IMG/VR virus record: IMGVR_UViG_3300047510_003392 | Coordinates: 1 to 64,000 of that record | Direction: 5' to 3' (one strand) | Source: a virus | DNA length: 64,000 nt | Part shown: positions 1 through 7,624 of the stretch, piece after piece | Layout: the number at the start of each line of letters is the position of its first letter | Numbering within the stretch: the first letter of the stretch is position 1 | The notes under the pieces: model-generated | Seen by the model: the letters and a program-made list of their open reading frames with translations, nothing else | Told to the model about the DNA's origin: nothing | Database searches by the model: none | Made by a program: the position numbers and the translations under genes

Positions 1-364
1 CACACAACTTGCCTACGATGGGAATTTGAAACTCTCTTAGCCCCGTCGTCTGCTTAACCTGATAATCTTCAAGATTGCTCTGTGTAGGAATATCAATCTT
101 CTTAGCAGGATTATCTTGCCCAAAATCCTGACGAAAATCTGACTTATAAGTCTGCCATTCATATAATGCCCATTGATTGAGTTTGTTTTTTCCGATGCTA
201 TATCCCTGTGCCTTCAACTTTACTTTATTATTGTTCCAAAATACAAAAAACCCCTCAAGATAATCTTGAGGTATAACCCACCAGCGAACCCACTTTTGAC
301 CATACTTGGTGTATGTCTTGTTGGGTTCTGACCAGTTGATGAATAGTTTTTTGTCAGTTCCCAT
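1..364 (-). CDS. Hypothetical protein, N-terminal part; runs off the left edge
   Basis: Open frame reading leftward from ATG at 364 to the window edge (121 codons visible). It begins MGTDKKLFINWSEPNKTYTK and is rich in Trp and aromatic residues (WVRWWVIP, FFVFWNNN). I do not recognise the family. The start is supported by an 11-nt overlap with the stop of the upstream gene (354), the same arrangement seen at several other junctions in this window. A terminator-like hairpin lies inside the frame (253-271). Role unknown. Confidence 0.6.
   Translation of the reverse strand, partial: MGTDKKLFINWSEPNKTYTKYGQKWVRWWVIPQDYLEGFFVFWNNNKVKLKAQGYSIGKNKLNQWALYEWQTYKSDFRQDFGQDNPAKKIDIPTQSNLEDYQVKQTTGLREFQIPIVGKLC
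253..271 (-). terminator. Intragenic terminator-like hairpin
   Basis: CCTCAAGA and TCTTGAGG form a perfect 8-bp stem with a 3-nt loop. On the minus strand it is followed by GGTTTTTTG, so it resembles an intrinsic terminator. It lies inside the partial leftward gene, so it may attenuate transcription or be chance. Confidence 0.3.
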
Positions 365-671
365 GAACGTCTTTGCTGCGAATAAATCTGTCCGCTTCAA
401 AGATATTGCATTTTACAGGACTAGAGTCCTTGCGAATAACGCCAATATTGAAATATTGTTCCATCATTTCGTAAAATGCTCTGCCAGTAGGTTCGTCGGC
501 AGAATGACCAACACTTTCTGCATTGTTCATATATTGAGCACGAGTGTGCTTAAACTGACGCTGGCACATTACTTCTAAATGTTTAATAACGCCAGGTATG
601 CTTTCAAATAGCATTACTGGATTTTTGCCGTTCTGTTTGACGGTACTATCTACGATATAATATTTTGACAT
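354..671 (-). CDS. Hypothetical protein (105 aa)
   Basis: A 105-aa soluble protein starting MSKYYIVDSTVKQNGKNPVM. It has no signal peptide, membrane segment or motif I recognise. The N-terminal third suggests a small alpha/beta fold. Its stop overlaps the start of the next leftward gene by 11 nt, implying translational coupling. Phage hypothetical, function unknown. Confidence 0.6.
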   Translation of the reverse strand: MSKYYIVDSTVKQNGKNPVMLFESIPGVIKHLEVMCQRQFKHTRAQYMNNAESVGHSADEPTGRAFYEMMEQYFNIGVIRKDSSPVKCNIFEADRFIRSKDVHGN

Positions 672-693
672 ATGACCTTTGTATAAGTTGTTT

Positions 694-849
694 TTAGCCT
701 AACCTCAAATCGCCCGTGATCCTAACAAGATGCGTAACGTCGTTCTTGAGCCAAATATTACCATCCGCGTCAACATCTATTAGATTGAGATCAACAGCCT
801 GCTGAACAGTGATAGGATTGTTTTGATAATAGATTTGTCCGGTGTACAT
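694..849 (-). CDS. Small hypothetical protein (51 aa)
   Basis: Short frame from ATG at 849 to TAA at 694, product MYTGQIYYQNNPITVQQAVD and onward, ending RITGDLRLG. It fills an otherwise empty gap between the 105-aa gene and the divergent acetyltransferase gene and shares the strand of its neighbours. The acidic VDADGNIW segment could be a small beta hairpin. Not recognised; called from position and clean start and stop only. Confidence 0.4.
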   Translation of the reverse strand: MYTGQIYYQNNPITVQQAVDLNLIDVDADGNIWLKNDVTHLVRITGDLRLG

Positions 850-924
850 AGTGTGATATATATGGTTGTATATATAAGTATAAGCTTGAAAGCATAATGA
901 ACGTTGATAATGTGTTTGTCAACA

Positions 925-934
925 TATATTTATA
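925..934 (+). promoter_or_regulatory. TATATTTATA element before the acetyltransferase gene
   Basis: Exact TATATTTATA on the coding strand, 3 nt before the ATG at 938. It is one of ten exact copies in this window that all precede start codons in the same orientation; probably a phage-specific promoter or translation-start element. Confidence 0.45.
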
Positions 935-937
935 TAC

Positions 938-1339
938 ATGGCTTTACTAAAGAAAATACTAGAACAACAAGGTGGTGATATAGAAAATAAAGTGGCGGCA
1001 TTTGAACGCACACTGCAATCATCATACCCAGAGTTGGATAAAGTAGGAATGTATTATGATCGTAGTAATGGCAGTTTGTTTCTTAGCGACCTTTATGTAA
1101 AAGAAGAGCACAGAGGAACTGGAGTGGGCACAAAAGTAATGAATAGTATAACTAAGTTCGCAGATGCTGAAAACTTGCCTATTGTTCTAATACCGGAACC
1201 GGATGATGACAATATTTCACCAAAAAAGTTGATGGATTTTTATAAGAAGTTTGGATTTATAATAAACAAAGGCAAACGTATGGATTATACATTTAGTATG
1301 CCTTTTGCCACAACGATGTATAGAATGCCAAGAAGTTGA
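938..1339 (+). CDS. GNAT-family N-acetyltransferase
   Basis: A 133-aa protein of the usual single-domain GNAT length. The acetyl-CoA-binding motif A is visible at about residues 53-70 (YVKEEHRGTGVGTKVM, matching V..E.RGxGxG), followed by a helix and a strand containing VLIPEPD, and the C-terminal FYKKFGF typical of motif B. It would transfer an acetyl group from acetyl-CoA to an amine; the substrate cannot be told. It is a lone plus-strand gene among leftward genes, with its own TATATTTATA element, and ends one base before the stop of the convergent lipoprotein gene. Confidence 0.8.
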   Translation: MALLKKILEQQGGDIENKVAAFERTLQSSYPELDKVGMYYDRSNGSLFLSDLYVKEEHRGTGVGTKVMNSITKFADAENLPIVLIPEPDDDNISPKKLMDFYKKFGFIINKGKRMDYTFSMPFATTMYRMPRS

Positions 1340-2455
1340 TTACTTCTTTTTGGTTGTTAGCCTGCCGTATTCAGCAAGTTTTTGATCTATATACTTCTCA
1401 ATGGTCTTGTCTGCTACTTCAACAACTTCTCCACTCTTGTTGGTCTTGTATTTTGTATTCCATTCTTGCAGACTCTTTTTTACCTGACCATATGTTTCGC
1501 CGGAAGTTTCCTTGAGATCTTGTATGGCGTTTACCATATTATCATTACTTGTTTCAGCAATGTTATGTTTGTATAATACAAAACCAATAGCAGCGGCGGC
1601 TCCAACCAATCCAACGGTCAATACCATCCAAGGTTGAATATACATTATTGCCACGGCTACAAATGCCAACACAAATGATATAACTGCCAATCCACCCTTG
1701 CCAACCGGAGAATATACCGCACCCGCCATTGCTATTGCTGCTCCTATGCCACACCATATCATTATCTCGCGTTTAGTCTTTTCAAGTTTTTCGGCACTTT
1801 CGCGTCTTTCTTTTTCAGCAGCAATAGCGGCGGCGGATGAAGCAAGTGCTTCGCTGTTTGCTTGATTCACTTTTTCCTGTGCTACTGTTATTTGTTTAGC
1901 GGCAGTTTCTTTGATTTCTTCTTTTTGTACTTGAAGTTGTTTTACTTCTTGCTTTGCTTCTTCTGTAGTTTTTACCAGCACTCCTTTTTCCGCCAACAAC
2001 TTTTTGTTTTCTTCTTGTAGACGCTTTATTTCATCCTTGTTATCTTTATCAAAAGCATCAATATATTCTTGTAGTTTTTTTGGACCATTCAATATTTCGT
2101 CGATGGTTGGAGATTTACCAAGAGCAGCAAAGCCAAGTCCAGTTTCACGCTTTGAATACTCAAGTGCACCAAGCTTTGGAAAAAAAGCATATGCTTGATT
2201 TATAGAATATAACGAGTTTGCCGCACTCTGTATCTGTTTTTCTTGAGCGATTATAACGCTGTCTTTTGCGGATGATATACGTTCTTGAACTTCAATCAAA
2301 TCCTTGTTGTATTTGTCTTTTAGTTCTTTTAGTTGCGACTCTGCTTGTGCTTTTTTGACATATTTATCTTCCAGATCTTTCTGCGTCATTGCCACGTAAG
2401 ATTGGCAACCAGTCAGCATCAATAGCATCGCAAACAATAAAACCGTTGTTTTCAT
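1340..2455 (-). CDS. Predicted lipoprotein with coiled coil and two membrane segments
   Basis: A 371-aa protein. The N-terminus has a lipoprotein signal (hydrophobic stretch then LTGC, Cys17 as lipidation site). Residues about 20-225 are charged and heptad-like (EEIKETAAKQITVAQEKVNQ), a long coiled coil. Residues about 230-295 hold two or three hydrophobic segments rich in Gly/Ala. The tail is basic and polar. It is probably anchored in the cell envelope and could be a lysis-related or superinfection protein, but nothing proves this. It follows a 65-aa gene by 1 nt in the same leftward operon. Confidence 0.65.
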   Translation of the reverse strand: MKTTVLLFAMLLMLTGCQSYVAMTQKDLEDKYVKKAQAESQLKELKDKYNKDLIEVQERISSAKDSVIIAQEKQIQSAANSLYSINQAYAFFPKLGALEYSKRETGLGFAALGKSPTIDEILNGPKKLQEYIDAFDKDNKDEIKRLQEENKKLLAEKGVLVKTTEEAKQEVKQLQVQKEEIKETAAKQITVAQEKVNQANSEALASSAAAIAAEKERRESAEKLEKTKREIMIWCGIGAAIAMAGAVYSPVGKGGLAVISFVLAFVAVAIMYIQPWMVLTVGLVGAAAAIGFVLYKHNIAETSNDNMVNAIQDLKETSGETYGQVKKSLQEWNTKYKTNKSGEVVEVADKTIEKYIDQKLAEYGRLTTKKK

Positions 2456-2456
2456 A

Positions 2457-2654
2457 TTATTCTATAACATCTTCCTCTTTCATCGGAGGAGTTTCTTTTT
2501 TATTATGCGTATCAGTATCAAATGCTTTTATTGTCCAGCGACCAGACATATCGCTAGTAATACCGGCACGAGGTTCTTTTATATTTGAACCTCCCTCGTT
2601 TATTGCTTCCTGTATAAGAAAGCAATAATGGTCGATTGGATCATAGTTTACCAT
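2457..2654 (-). CDS. Hypothetical protein (65 aa)
   Basis: A 65-aa polar protein beginning MVNYDPIDHYCFLIQEAINE. No recognised motif. Its ATG overlaps the TAA of the upstream 336-aa gene (ATGGTAA), so it is probably translationally coupled. It sits directly before the lipoprotein gene. Function unknown. Confidence 0.6.
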   Translation of the reverse strand: MVNYDPIDHYCFLIQEAINEGGSNIKEPRAGITSDMSGRWTIKAFDTDTHNKKETPPMKEEDVIE

Positions 2655-3658
2655 TTTTCGTGAATACCTGCTTGGATTTGACTTGCGAAGTGGTTTAGTG
2701 GATCTGCTGGACCAGTGATGGTTGGTGTTTTCCCATATACCACCGTGTTCTTGTCATTGACTACCTTTGTTTCTGGTGCAGTTAGGTGTGTTGACTTCAA
2801 CGGAGCAGGAGCACCGGCTCCAAGACCAGAACTCTTGAGAGGCTTTTGAGCATCTACTTCTGGTCCAACCGGAGCAGCAAGAGTTACTACAGCGACCGTA
2901 GGAGTATCCATATCACCACATTCTTCAAGACCAGCAGCCTTGAGTTTGCTATAGTACTTTGGATCTTCTGCCAAATGATCCATGGCAATCTTCTTTGCTA
3001 GTGCTTCATCTTGAGTATGTTCTTTTTCAACTGCCATACCCATTTCTAGTTCTTTAGGGTCAACGTTTTCCATAATTTTTCCTTGTTTGTCTGATTTAAA
3101 ATACATATCCAAGTCGCTATAATACTTGGGATTGGTTTGTAGATTTTTGATTACGATTGGGCGGGCAACATCCTTGCTTGGATATTCCATATGTTTCATT
3201 TCCCAACGTAGTCCTGCCATTATTTCATCTGAATCAAATCTGTCATCCTTCAGGTCATCTTGAGTGATTGTATCATATAATGAACTACCAATCACGGTAT
3301 TGCCCTGCATATATGTGTATCTACGGCTTGCTGGATAATCTTTTAGGCGGCGTGATGTTTGATTGCTTGAGAACGTGCCTGCCCAGTTTGTTGGTGCTAC
3401 AGCACCTCCAGCCATTGCTCCGCCGCCATATCCAGCAGATTGACCAACGTAATATTCTATCAATGATATATCCGGTTCGGTCGGTTTCAAGTCTTGTATT
3501 CGTACCATCAAGCCGTCGTTTGTATCATCAAGTTTCACCAAGCAGTTTTCACCATTTATCTGTACTACCTTACCTGTTCTTTGGTGCCAATCCAAATCAT
3601 CCGGCGTATTGATTTCAACGTAGTCGCCAACTTTTATTGTGTTTTCAGTATCATCCAT
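2648..3658 (-). CDS. Phage protein with SH3-like N-terminus and DUF5661-like region
   Basis: About 336 aa from the ATG at 3658 (MDDTENTIKVGDYVEI). That start is preferred over the ATG at 3688 because AGGA lies 8 nt upstream and the overlap with the previous stop is then 8 nt, as at other junctions. Residues about 8-50 look like a KOW/SH3-type barrel (GDYVEI...RTGKVVQI). A central GYGGGAMAGGAV linker follows. Near residues 200-240, EMGMAVEKEHTQDEALAKKI then EDPKYYSKL matches the DUF5661 type found in phage and plant proteins. A related NPKYYSDL occurs earlier. The role is probably virion- or DNA-associated, by inference. Confidence 0.6.
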   Translation of the reverse strand: MDDTENTIKVGDYVEINTPDDLDWHQRTGKVVQINGENCLVKLDDTNDGLMVRIQDLKPTEPDISLIEYYVGQSAGYGGGAMAGGAVAPTNWAGTFSSNQTSRRLKDYPASRRYTYMQGNTVIGSSLYDTITQDDLKDDRFDSDEIMAGLRWEMKHMEYPSKDVARPIVIKNLQTNPKYYSDLDMYFKSDKQGKIMENVDPKELEMGMAVEKEHTQDEALAKKIAMDHLAEDPKYYSKLKAAGLEECGDMDTPTVAVVTLAAPVGPEVDAQKPLKSSGLGAGAPAPLKSTHLTAPETKVVNDKNTVVYGKTPTITGPADPLNHFASQIQAGIHEKW

Positions 3659-3944
3659 AAAGCATTCCTTTTTTGATTGTTGGCTCATTACGCACTCCCA
3701 TTTTTCCTTTCAGCATATTGAGTGCTGCTCTTGGATTCATCTTGCCAAAATTCACGCCAAGAATGCCGTGTTCATTACAAAATTTTTCCAGTTCCTTTAC
3801 ATCTTCAGGATTATATTCCATAGTGGCTGGTTCAGATGAACGATTCTTCAGCATATTTGTAATATCTGATAAAGATACTTCGTCCTTTGCTTTACCAGTT
3901 GGTCTAAGCATAGATGTATTTAGCATTGGCCAAGATTCATTCAT
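3651..3944 (-). CDS. Hypothetical protein (97 aa)
   Basis: A 97-aa protein beginning MNESWPMLNTSMLRPTGKAK. The C-terminal part (VNFGKMNPRAALNMLKGKMG) could be a short helical hairpin. No recognised family. A TATATTTATA element lies 13 nt upstream, so this may be the first gene of the leftward unit that includes the DUF5661-like protein, the 65-aa protein and the lipoprotein. Confidence 0.6.
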   Translation of the reverse strand: MNESWPMLNTSMLRPTGKAKDEVSLSDITNMLKNRSSEPATMEYNPEDVKELEKFCNEHGILGVNFGKMNPRAALNMLKGKMGVRNEPTIKKGMLYG

Positions 3945-3957
3945 ATATATGGTCTTA

Positions 3958-3967
3958 TATAAATATA
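3958..3967 (-). promoter_or_regulatory. TATATTTATA element
   Basis: Exact TATATTTATA on the minus strand, 13 nt before the ATG at 3944; same orientation relative to the gene as the other copies. Confidence 0.45.
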
Positions 3968-3998
3968 AACCAGAACATGTAATATGTCTTTTTATATA

Positions 3999-4091
3999 TC
4001 AAAAGAACATATCCAACATAACCAATACTATCCATATTATGAACACCATCGCCGCAACATTTTGGATTGCGTGTTTTAGTTTTTTTATCAT
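3999..4091 (-). CDS. Small membrane peptide (30 aa)
   Basis: ATG at 4091 overlaps the TGA of the metallopeptidase gene (ATGA), the classic coupled junction. The product has a short basic start (MIKKLKHAIQ) and one hydrophobic segment (MVFIIWIVLVMLDMFF) that would span a membrane. It fills the otherwise unexplained gap before the next gene. No family recognised; called from overlap and composition. Confidence 0.45.
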   Translation of the reverse strand: MIKKLKHAIQNVAAMVFIIWIVLVMLDMFF

Positions 4092-4513
4092 CTATAACTG
4101 CCAAGGCCCAACTTCTGCTTTTCTTCTGGAGTCAATATATTTTTTACAAAATGTTTGGTGATTCTGCCACTCATAGTATTTGCTTCATCTTCTATTGGCC
4201 CACCGATTTCAGGATATGGTTCATCTAGTTCGCCATTGATGTCCTGCTTCATATGAGTTAGTTCGTGAGCAATCGTTCTACAATAATCTACAAGATGTCG
4301 CCCGCCCGCTATACTACTTACTGTTTTATCTTTTGGACTATATGCCCCAGTAGTAATAGGTTCGTTTGGATTTGGTCCAAGTAATCTGATAGTAATAGGC
4401 GTATCATCCAATCCAAGTTGCTCAACAGCATATTTTACATACTTGGCAATAAGACGTTGACTATCTTCGTCTATTTTAGGGCATCCTTTGACTATTACTA
4501 ACTTAGCATTCAT
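4088..4513 (-). CDS. Zinc metallopeptidase-like protein (HExxH)
   Basis: About 141 aa from ATG at 4513 (MNAKLVIVKG). An upstream ATG at 4549 would add twelve hydrophobic residues encoded by the AT-rich promoter-like region and is not favoured. The motif AHELTHMKQ (HExxH) at about residue 85 and EDEANTMSG downstream, with a possible third ligand Glu, indicate a single-domain zinc protease of the type often seen in phages. Substrate unknown. The stop is coupled to a 30-aa membrane peptide gene. A near copy of the TATATTTATA element lies just upstream. Confidence 0.65.
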   Translation of the reverse strand: MNAKLVIVKGCPKIDEDSQRLIAKYVKYAVEQLGLDDTPITIRLLGPNPNEPITTGAYSPKDKTVSSIAGGRHLVDYCRTIAHELTHMKQDINGELDEPYPEIGGPIEDEANTMSGRITKHFVKNILTPEEKQKLGLGSYR

Positions 4514-4542
4514 AATAATAAATATATACCACTTTATATAAA

Positions 4543-4570
4543 TTGACACTTTTTTAGGTGCCCCTAAAAT
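4543..4570 (+). promoter_or_regulatory. Promoter of the GMP reductase gene with overlapping hairpin
   Basis: TTGACA at 4543-4548, 16-bp spacer, TAAAAT at 4565-4570, ATG 19 nt later. The spacer and -10 contain a perfect 7-bp inverted repeat (TTTTAGG 4552-4558, CCTAAAA 4563-4569), a possible operator. AGGTG at 4571-4575 may serve as a weak ribosome-binding site. Confidence 0.6.
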
Positions 4571-4589
4571 AGGTGACGTAAAATAAATT

Positions 4590-5669
4590 ATGCAAAAATC
4601 ACAATATCTATCATATCAGGACGTTTTTCTAAAGCCGCAATACTCAAAGTATCATTCTCGCTCAGAAGCAGATGTTTCTGTAGAATTTGGACCAAAGAAG
4701 TTCAAGTTGCCTGTTACTCCCGCTAATATGAAATGCACCATTGATGCCAAGACGGCAAAATGGATGAGTGAAAATGACTATTTTTATGTGATGCATCGCT
4801 TCAATATCAGCCATCACGACACTCCTAATACTGATAATATCAACTTCATTGAAAAAGCCAATGAAGAGAACTGGAAGAACATCAGCATCAGTCTTGGCGT
4901 AAAGCAGGAAGATATGGATCTGGTTGAGCATTGCATCAAAAAGAATCTTCGTATTGATTATATCACCATTGATATTGCTCACGCACACAGCATTAGAATG
5001 AGAGAGATGCTTGCTTATATTGTGCGTATGTATCGCAGCAGCATTTGTTCAGTTGAAAAGCCTTTTATTATCGCTGGAAATGTGGCAACATCCGCAGCGG
5101 TTGTTGATCTTGAAAACTGGGGAGCGGACAGCGTGAAGGTTGGTATTGCTCAAGGCGATGCCTGCACAACATATGGTCAGACCGGATTTGGTATGCCTAT
5201 GTTCACTTGTATGCTAGAATGTTCTGCTGCTGCCAGAAAGCCATTGGTCGCTGATGGTGGAATTAGAATGAATGGAGATATTGCCAAGGCTATTCGTGCT
5301 GGCGGTCAGATGGTTATGGTAGGCAGCGTGTTCGCTGCTTGTGTTGACTCTCCCGCCGAAACCATCCAGAAGGTCGTAAGAATGAACGAACTAAAAGAAA
5401 CAATGAAGGTCAGTCCAAAAGGAGTTCTTGAACAAAGTCTGGATGAAATGCTTGCCAAGAAAAAGTATAAGCAGTATTACGGCTCCGCTTCTGCCATCAA
5501 CAAGGGATCAAATACTCACGTCGAGGGAAGATTGGTTACGCTCGAATGTAATGGAGTTACATACGAACAGAAACTCAAGGAAATGACTGAGAGCCTACAA
5601 AGCAGTATGTCATATGCCGGTGGAGACATTCGCCTCGCCGATTGGGGTATTATCTACCACAAACACTAA
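4590..5669 (+). CDS. guaC: GMP reductase
   Basis: A 359-aa TIM-barrel protein of the IMPDH/GMP reductase family. It lacks the CBS pair of most IMPDHs, and its C-terminal half follows GMP reductase order: GIAQGDACTTYGQTGFG with catalytic Cys at about 192, ADGGIRMNGDIAKAI phosphate-binding segment near 219-233, then YYGSASAINKG near 300. It would convert GMP to IMP with NADPH and release ammonia, shifting guanine nucleotides towards adenine nucleotides. The usual GxGxGS before the Cys is altered to IAQGDA, which is unusual. Plus strand with its own promoter; the 3' end overlaps a convergent stop. Confidence 0.8.
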   Translation: MQKSQYLSYQDVFLKPQYSKYHSRSEADVSVEFGPKKFKLPVTPANMKCTIDAKTAKWMSENDYFYVMHRFNISHHDTPNTDNINFIEKANEENWKNISISLGVKQEDMDLVEHCIKKNLRIDYITIDIAHAHSIRMREMLAYIVRMYRSSICSVEKPFIIAGNVATSAAVVDLENWGADSVKVGIAQGDACTTYGQTGFGMPMFTCMLECSAAARKPLVADGGIRMNGDIAKAIRAGGQMVMVGSVFAACVDSPAETIQKVVRMNELKETMKVSPKGVLEQSLDEMLAKKKYKQYYGSASAINKGSNTHVEGRLVTLECNGVTYEQKLKEMTESLQSSMSYAGGDIRLADWGIIYHKH

Positions 5670-5839
5670 AGCAACTTGCGGAGAAAATCCAAGTGATTTA
5701 CTCCTTCATACTTGCTCAAATAATAACAAAACGCCGCTACAACAGCGGCGTTTTCTTTTTCTAGTTTTTGAGACAGTTCCAGATACTTAGCATCGCGGAA
5801 CAATTCAAGATAATCTACACATTTATCATCAACGCTCAT
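5666..5839 (-). CDS. Hypothetical protein (57 aa)
   Basis: A 57-aa helical protein starting MSVDDKCVDYLELFRDAKYL. The in-frame ATG at 5923 is rejected: the intervening codons are the out-of-frame reading of the upstream 53-aa gene. ATG at 5839 overlaps that gene's TGA by 11 nt. The sequence EKENAAVVAAFCYYLSKYEG contains the repeat-encoded hairpin described separately. Function unknown. Confidence 0.5.
   Translation of the reverse strand: MSVDDKCVDYLELFRDAKYLELSQKLEKENAAVVAAFCYYLSKYEGVNHLDFLRKLL
5728..5761 (+). terminator. Terminator of the GMP reductase gene, inside the convergent small gene
   Basis: ACGCCGCT and AGCGGCGT (5731-5738, 5744-5751) form a strong stem with loop ACAAC, extended by flanking A and T runs, then TTTTCTTTTT. 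It ends plus-strand transcription about 60 nt after guaC while encoding NAAVVAAF in the convergent gene. Confidence 0.65.
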
Positions 5840-5990
5840 CGTCTTCTTGATGAGCGTCTTTTTGTTTAGGCTTGTTCTTGCCTTTTTTCTTGGGACGAAA
5901 TTTTTCAAACTTTTCAGTTTCAATTTCGTCGAGTTCTTCTACGTCAATATTTGAATAATCTTCTTTGTATCTATAATTATTTTTGCTCAT
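5829..5990 (-). CDS. Small charged protein (53 aa)
   Basis: ATG at 5990 to TGA at 5829, product MSKNNYRYKEDYSNIDVEEL, then a Lys-rich stretch (RPKKKGKNKPKQK) and an acidic end. Highly charged and probably disordered or nucleic-acid binding. A TATATTTATA element lies 25 nt upstream and the gene is coupled to the next small gene, which supports it as real. Family not recognised. Confidence 0.5.
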   Translation of the reverse strand: MSKNNYRYKEDYSNIDVEELDEIETEKFEKFRPKKKGKNKPKQKDAHQEDDER

Positions 5991-6015
5991 GTTATTCTGC
6001 AATAAACTTTACAAA

Positions 6016-6025
6016 TATAAATATA
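6016..6025 (-). promoter_or_regulatory. TATATTTATA element
   Basis: Exact TATATTTATA on the minus strand, 25 nt before the ATG at 5990. Confidence 0.4.
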
Positions 6026-6054
6026 AGGTAAAAAATAAAACAATTAACTATAAA

Positions 6055-6708
6055 TTATAGTTTTACAATCAAAGTTTTGGAATAAGGATGAACTGTACCA
6101 GAATCATCTACAACACAAAGTCCTTTCATTCCACTTTCTTCATACTCATATATTTCACCATGAAAATTTCCCATATAAACTTCAACTTTTTCCATGTTGA
6201 GTTCTCCGGTTTTATTTTCCGCAAAAAACTTTTTAACGGTTGTTGCTTTTTTTAGCGTAAATTTTTTAAATTCCGGTTTGGATAGTATATCTGTTGACCC
6301 AAATCCGCCTCCGCCTCGCTGAGTATTATCCAAATTATTTGTTTCAACAAAATCAACGGGGTTATAAAACTCAAATATAATTTGAGCAATCTTATCTCCA
6401 ATAATTACATTGACATCTTCTTGACCGAGGTTGATAAGAATGACTCCAATTTCTCCACGATAATCTTCATCGATTACACCTGCCATAACATCTATACCCT
6501 TTTTGTATGCCAGACCGCTTCTTGGTGCGATTCTACCATACATCCCAGATGGAATAGACATAGATAATCCTGTCTTGAACAATTTTCTTTCACCAGGTTT
6601 CAATACATAAAACTCTGTAGTGTACAGGTCATACCCCGCTGCTCCAGTACTTCCTCGTGTGGGAATTATTGCCTTGCTTTCTAGTTTTGTAATAGATACT
6701 TTTTTCAT
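6055..6708 (-). CDS. dut: Trimeric dUTPase with C-terminal extension
   Basis: A 217-aa protein. The first 140 residues contain the five dUTPase motifs: GAAGYDLY (23-29), APRSGLA (61-67), GVIDEDYRGEI (77-87, with the uracil-binding loop), IAQIIF (107-112) and RGGGGFGST (131-139). The enzyme hydrolyses dUTP to dUMP and pyrophosphate, keeping uracil out of DNA and feeding dTMP synthesis. About 75 extra residues follow the last motif, unlike the usual 140-150-aa enzyme; that tail looks like a small beta domain and is unidentified. It follows a 102-aa gene by 6 nt in the leftward operon. Confidence 0.92.
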   Translation of the reverse strand: MKKVSITKLESKAIIPTRGSTGAAGYDLYTTEFYVLKPGERKLFKTGLSMSIPSGMYGRIAPRSGLAYKKGIDVMAGVIDEDYRGEIGVILINLGQEDVNVIIGDKIAQIIFEFYNPVDFVETNNLDNTQRGGGGFGSTDILSKPEFKKFTLKKATTVKKFFAENKTGELNMEKVEVYMGNFHGEIYEYEESGMKGLCVVDDSGTVHPYSKTLIVKL

Positions 6709-6714
6709 AAAATT

Positions 6715-7023
6715 TTAATATACACTAACTACCAAATCGGTATGTGTCAATCCATAATCACCTTTCCAACCTTCTTCACTAACTCCAAATATTATATGTT
6801 CTTCGGTTCCTTCAACTCGATATATCACCATATTTGGATGTTCTTCGGATGTTACTTTCTTGTATTTTACAAACTTGGCTATTTCTGGTTCTAGTAGGAA
6901 CTCATCAAACAACTTAGTAATCTGCTCCAACGGAGTTTTTCTTACAATAACAACTCCACGACCATTTCCTCCAAGATTGCGAACATATTCAACTGCGAAT
7001 ATAAAAAGATTTTTAGGGTTCAT
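6715..7023 (-). CDS. Hypothetical protein (102 aa)
   Basis: Start chosen at ATG 7023 (MNPKNLFIFAVEYVRNLGGN) because it overlaps the upstream sulfotransferase stop by 11 nt. The protein looks like a compact alpha/beta domain (GRGVVIVRKTPLEQITKLFD, EEHIIFGVSEEGW). No motif recognised. It lies between a sulfotransferase and dut with tight spacing. Confidence 0.55.
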   Translation of the reverse strand: MNPKNLFIFAVEYVRNLGGNGRGVVIVRKTPLEQITKLFDEFLLEPEIAKFVKYKKVTSEEHPNMVIYRVEGTEEHIIFGVSEEGWKGDYGLTHTDLVVSVY

Positions 7024-7624
7024 AATTAAATTTATCAAACATATACTTTTCGGTTTTATATATTATTTCTTTAGATTTATCGGATATACTTCTGTTGTAT
7101 TCTTGTCGGTTTTGACTATGTATCAACCTCTGGTCTTTGTTTACATTATCCACCAGAAACTTAAAATCATCATCCGAAAATTTTTCTTGGGCGTTTGTTA
7201 ATGCGATATGAAGGTCAGAAAAAAGATTTTCCGTTTTTCCAATAAAATTCATTTTTACATTTGAACTATATATTGGATCATCGCCTATATACCTCGACAC
7301 AAGTTTAGAATAATGTCCCATCCAAAAAGGGCCATAATCATTTATCCAAGTATCAAAATCTGGACATTCTCTTTCCATGAAACTAAATCTATCTTTTTTA
7401 CTCCATTGCCAAAAGGATGGCCACCAAGTGTAAGGATGTCTCACGAAACAAAAATTATATATGTTTTCACTTTCTACCATCTGGTGCAAAAATAAATGAC
7501 CATTCTGTGGTTCAGTATATCTCTTTAACCCAAGCTTTAACCTGAACAAAAAATTTTGTACTATAGACCCACCACATTTTGGAATGTGAATAAAGCTAGA
7601 TTTACGCAAAAGAATATTGCTCAT
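7013..7624 (-). CDS. Sulfotransferase family protein
   Basis: A 203-aa protein with both PAPS-binding signatures of the carbohydrate sulfotransferase family: FIHIPKCGGS at residues 11-20 (5'-phosphosulfate loop) and CFVRHPYTWWPSFWQW at about 59-74 (3'-phosphate motif). It would transfer sulfate from PAPS to a sugar hydroxyl. It overlaps the stop of the upstream glycosyltransferase by 4 nt, so the sulfated product is probably a glycan made by this island. An APS-kinase-like gene and a second sulfotransferase lie at 49.9-51.1 kb. Confidence 0.75.
   Translation of the reverse strand: MSNILLRKSSFIHIPKCGGSIVQNFLFRLKLGLKRYTEPQNGHLFLHQMVESENIYNFCFVRHPYTWWPSFWQWSKKDRFSFMERECPDFDTWINDYGPFWMGHYSKLVSRYIGDDPIYSSNVKMNFIGKTENLFSDLHIALTNAQEKFSDDDFKFLVDNVNKDQRLIHSQNRQEYNRSISDKSKEIIYKTEKYMFDKFNYEP

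Noticed and set aside
4590-5669. IMP dehydrogenase
   Set aside because: No CBS domains, and the C-terminal half (GGIRMNGDIAKAI, YYGSASAINKG) follows GMP reductase.
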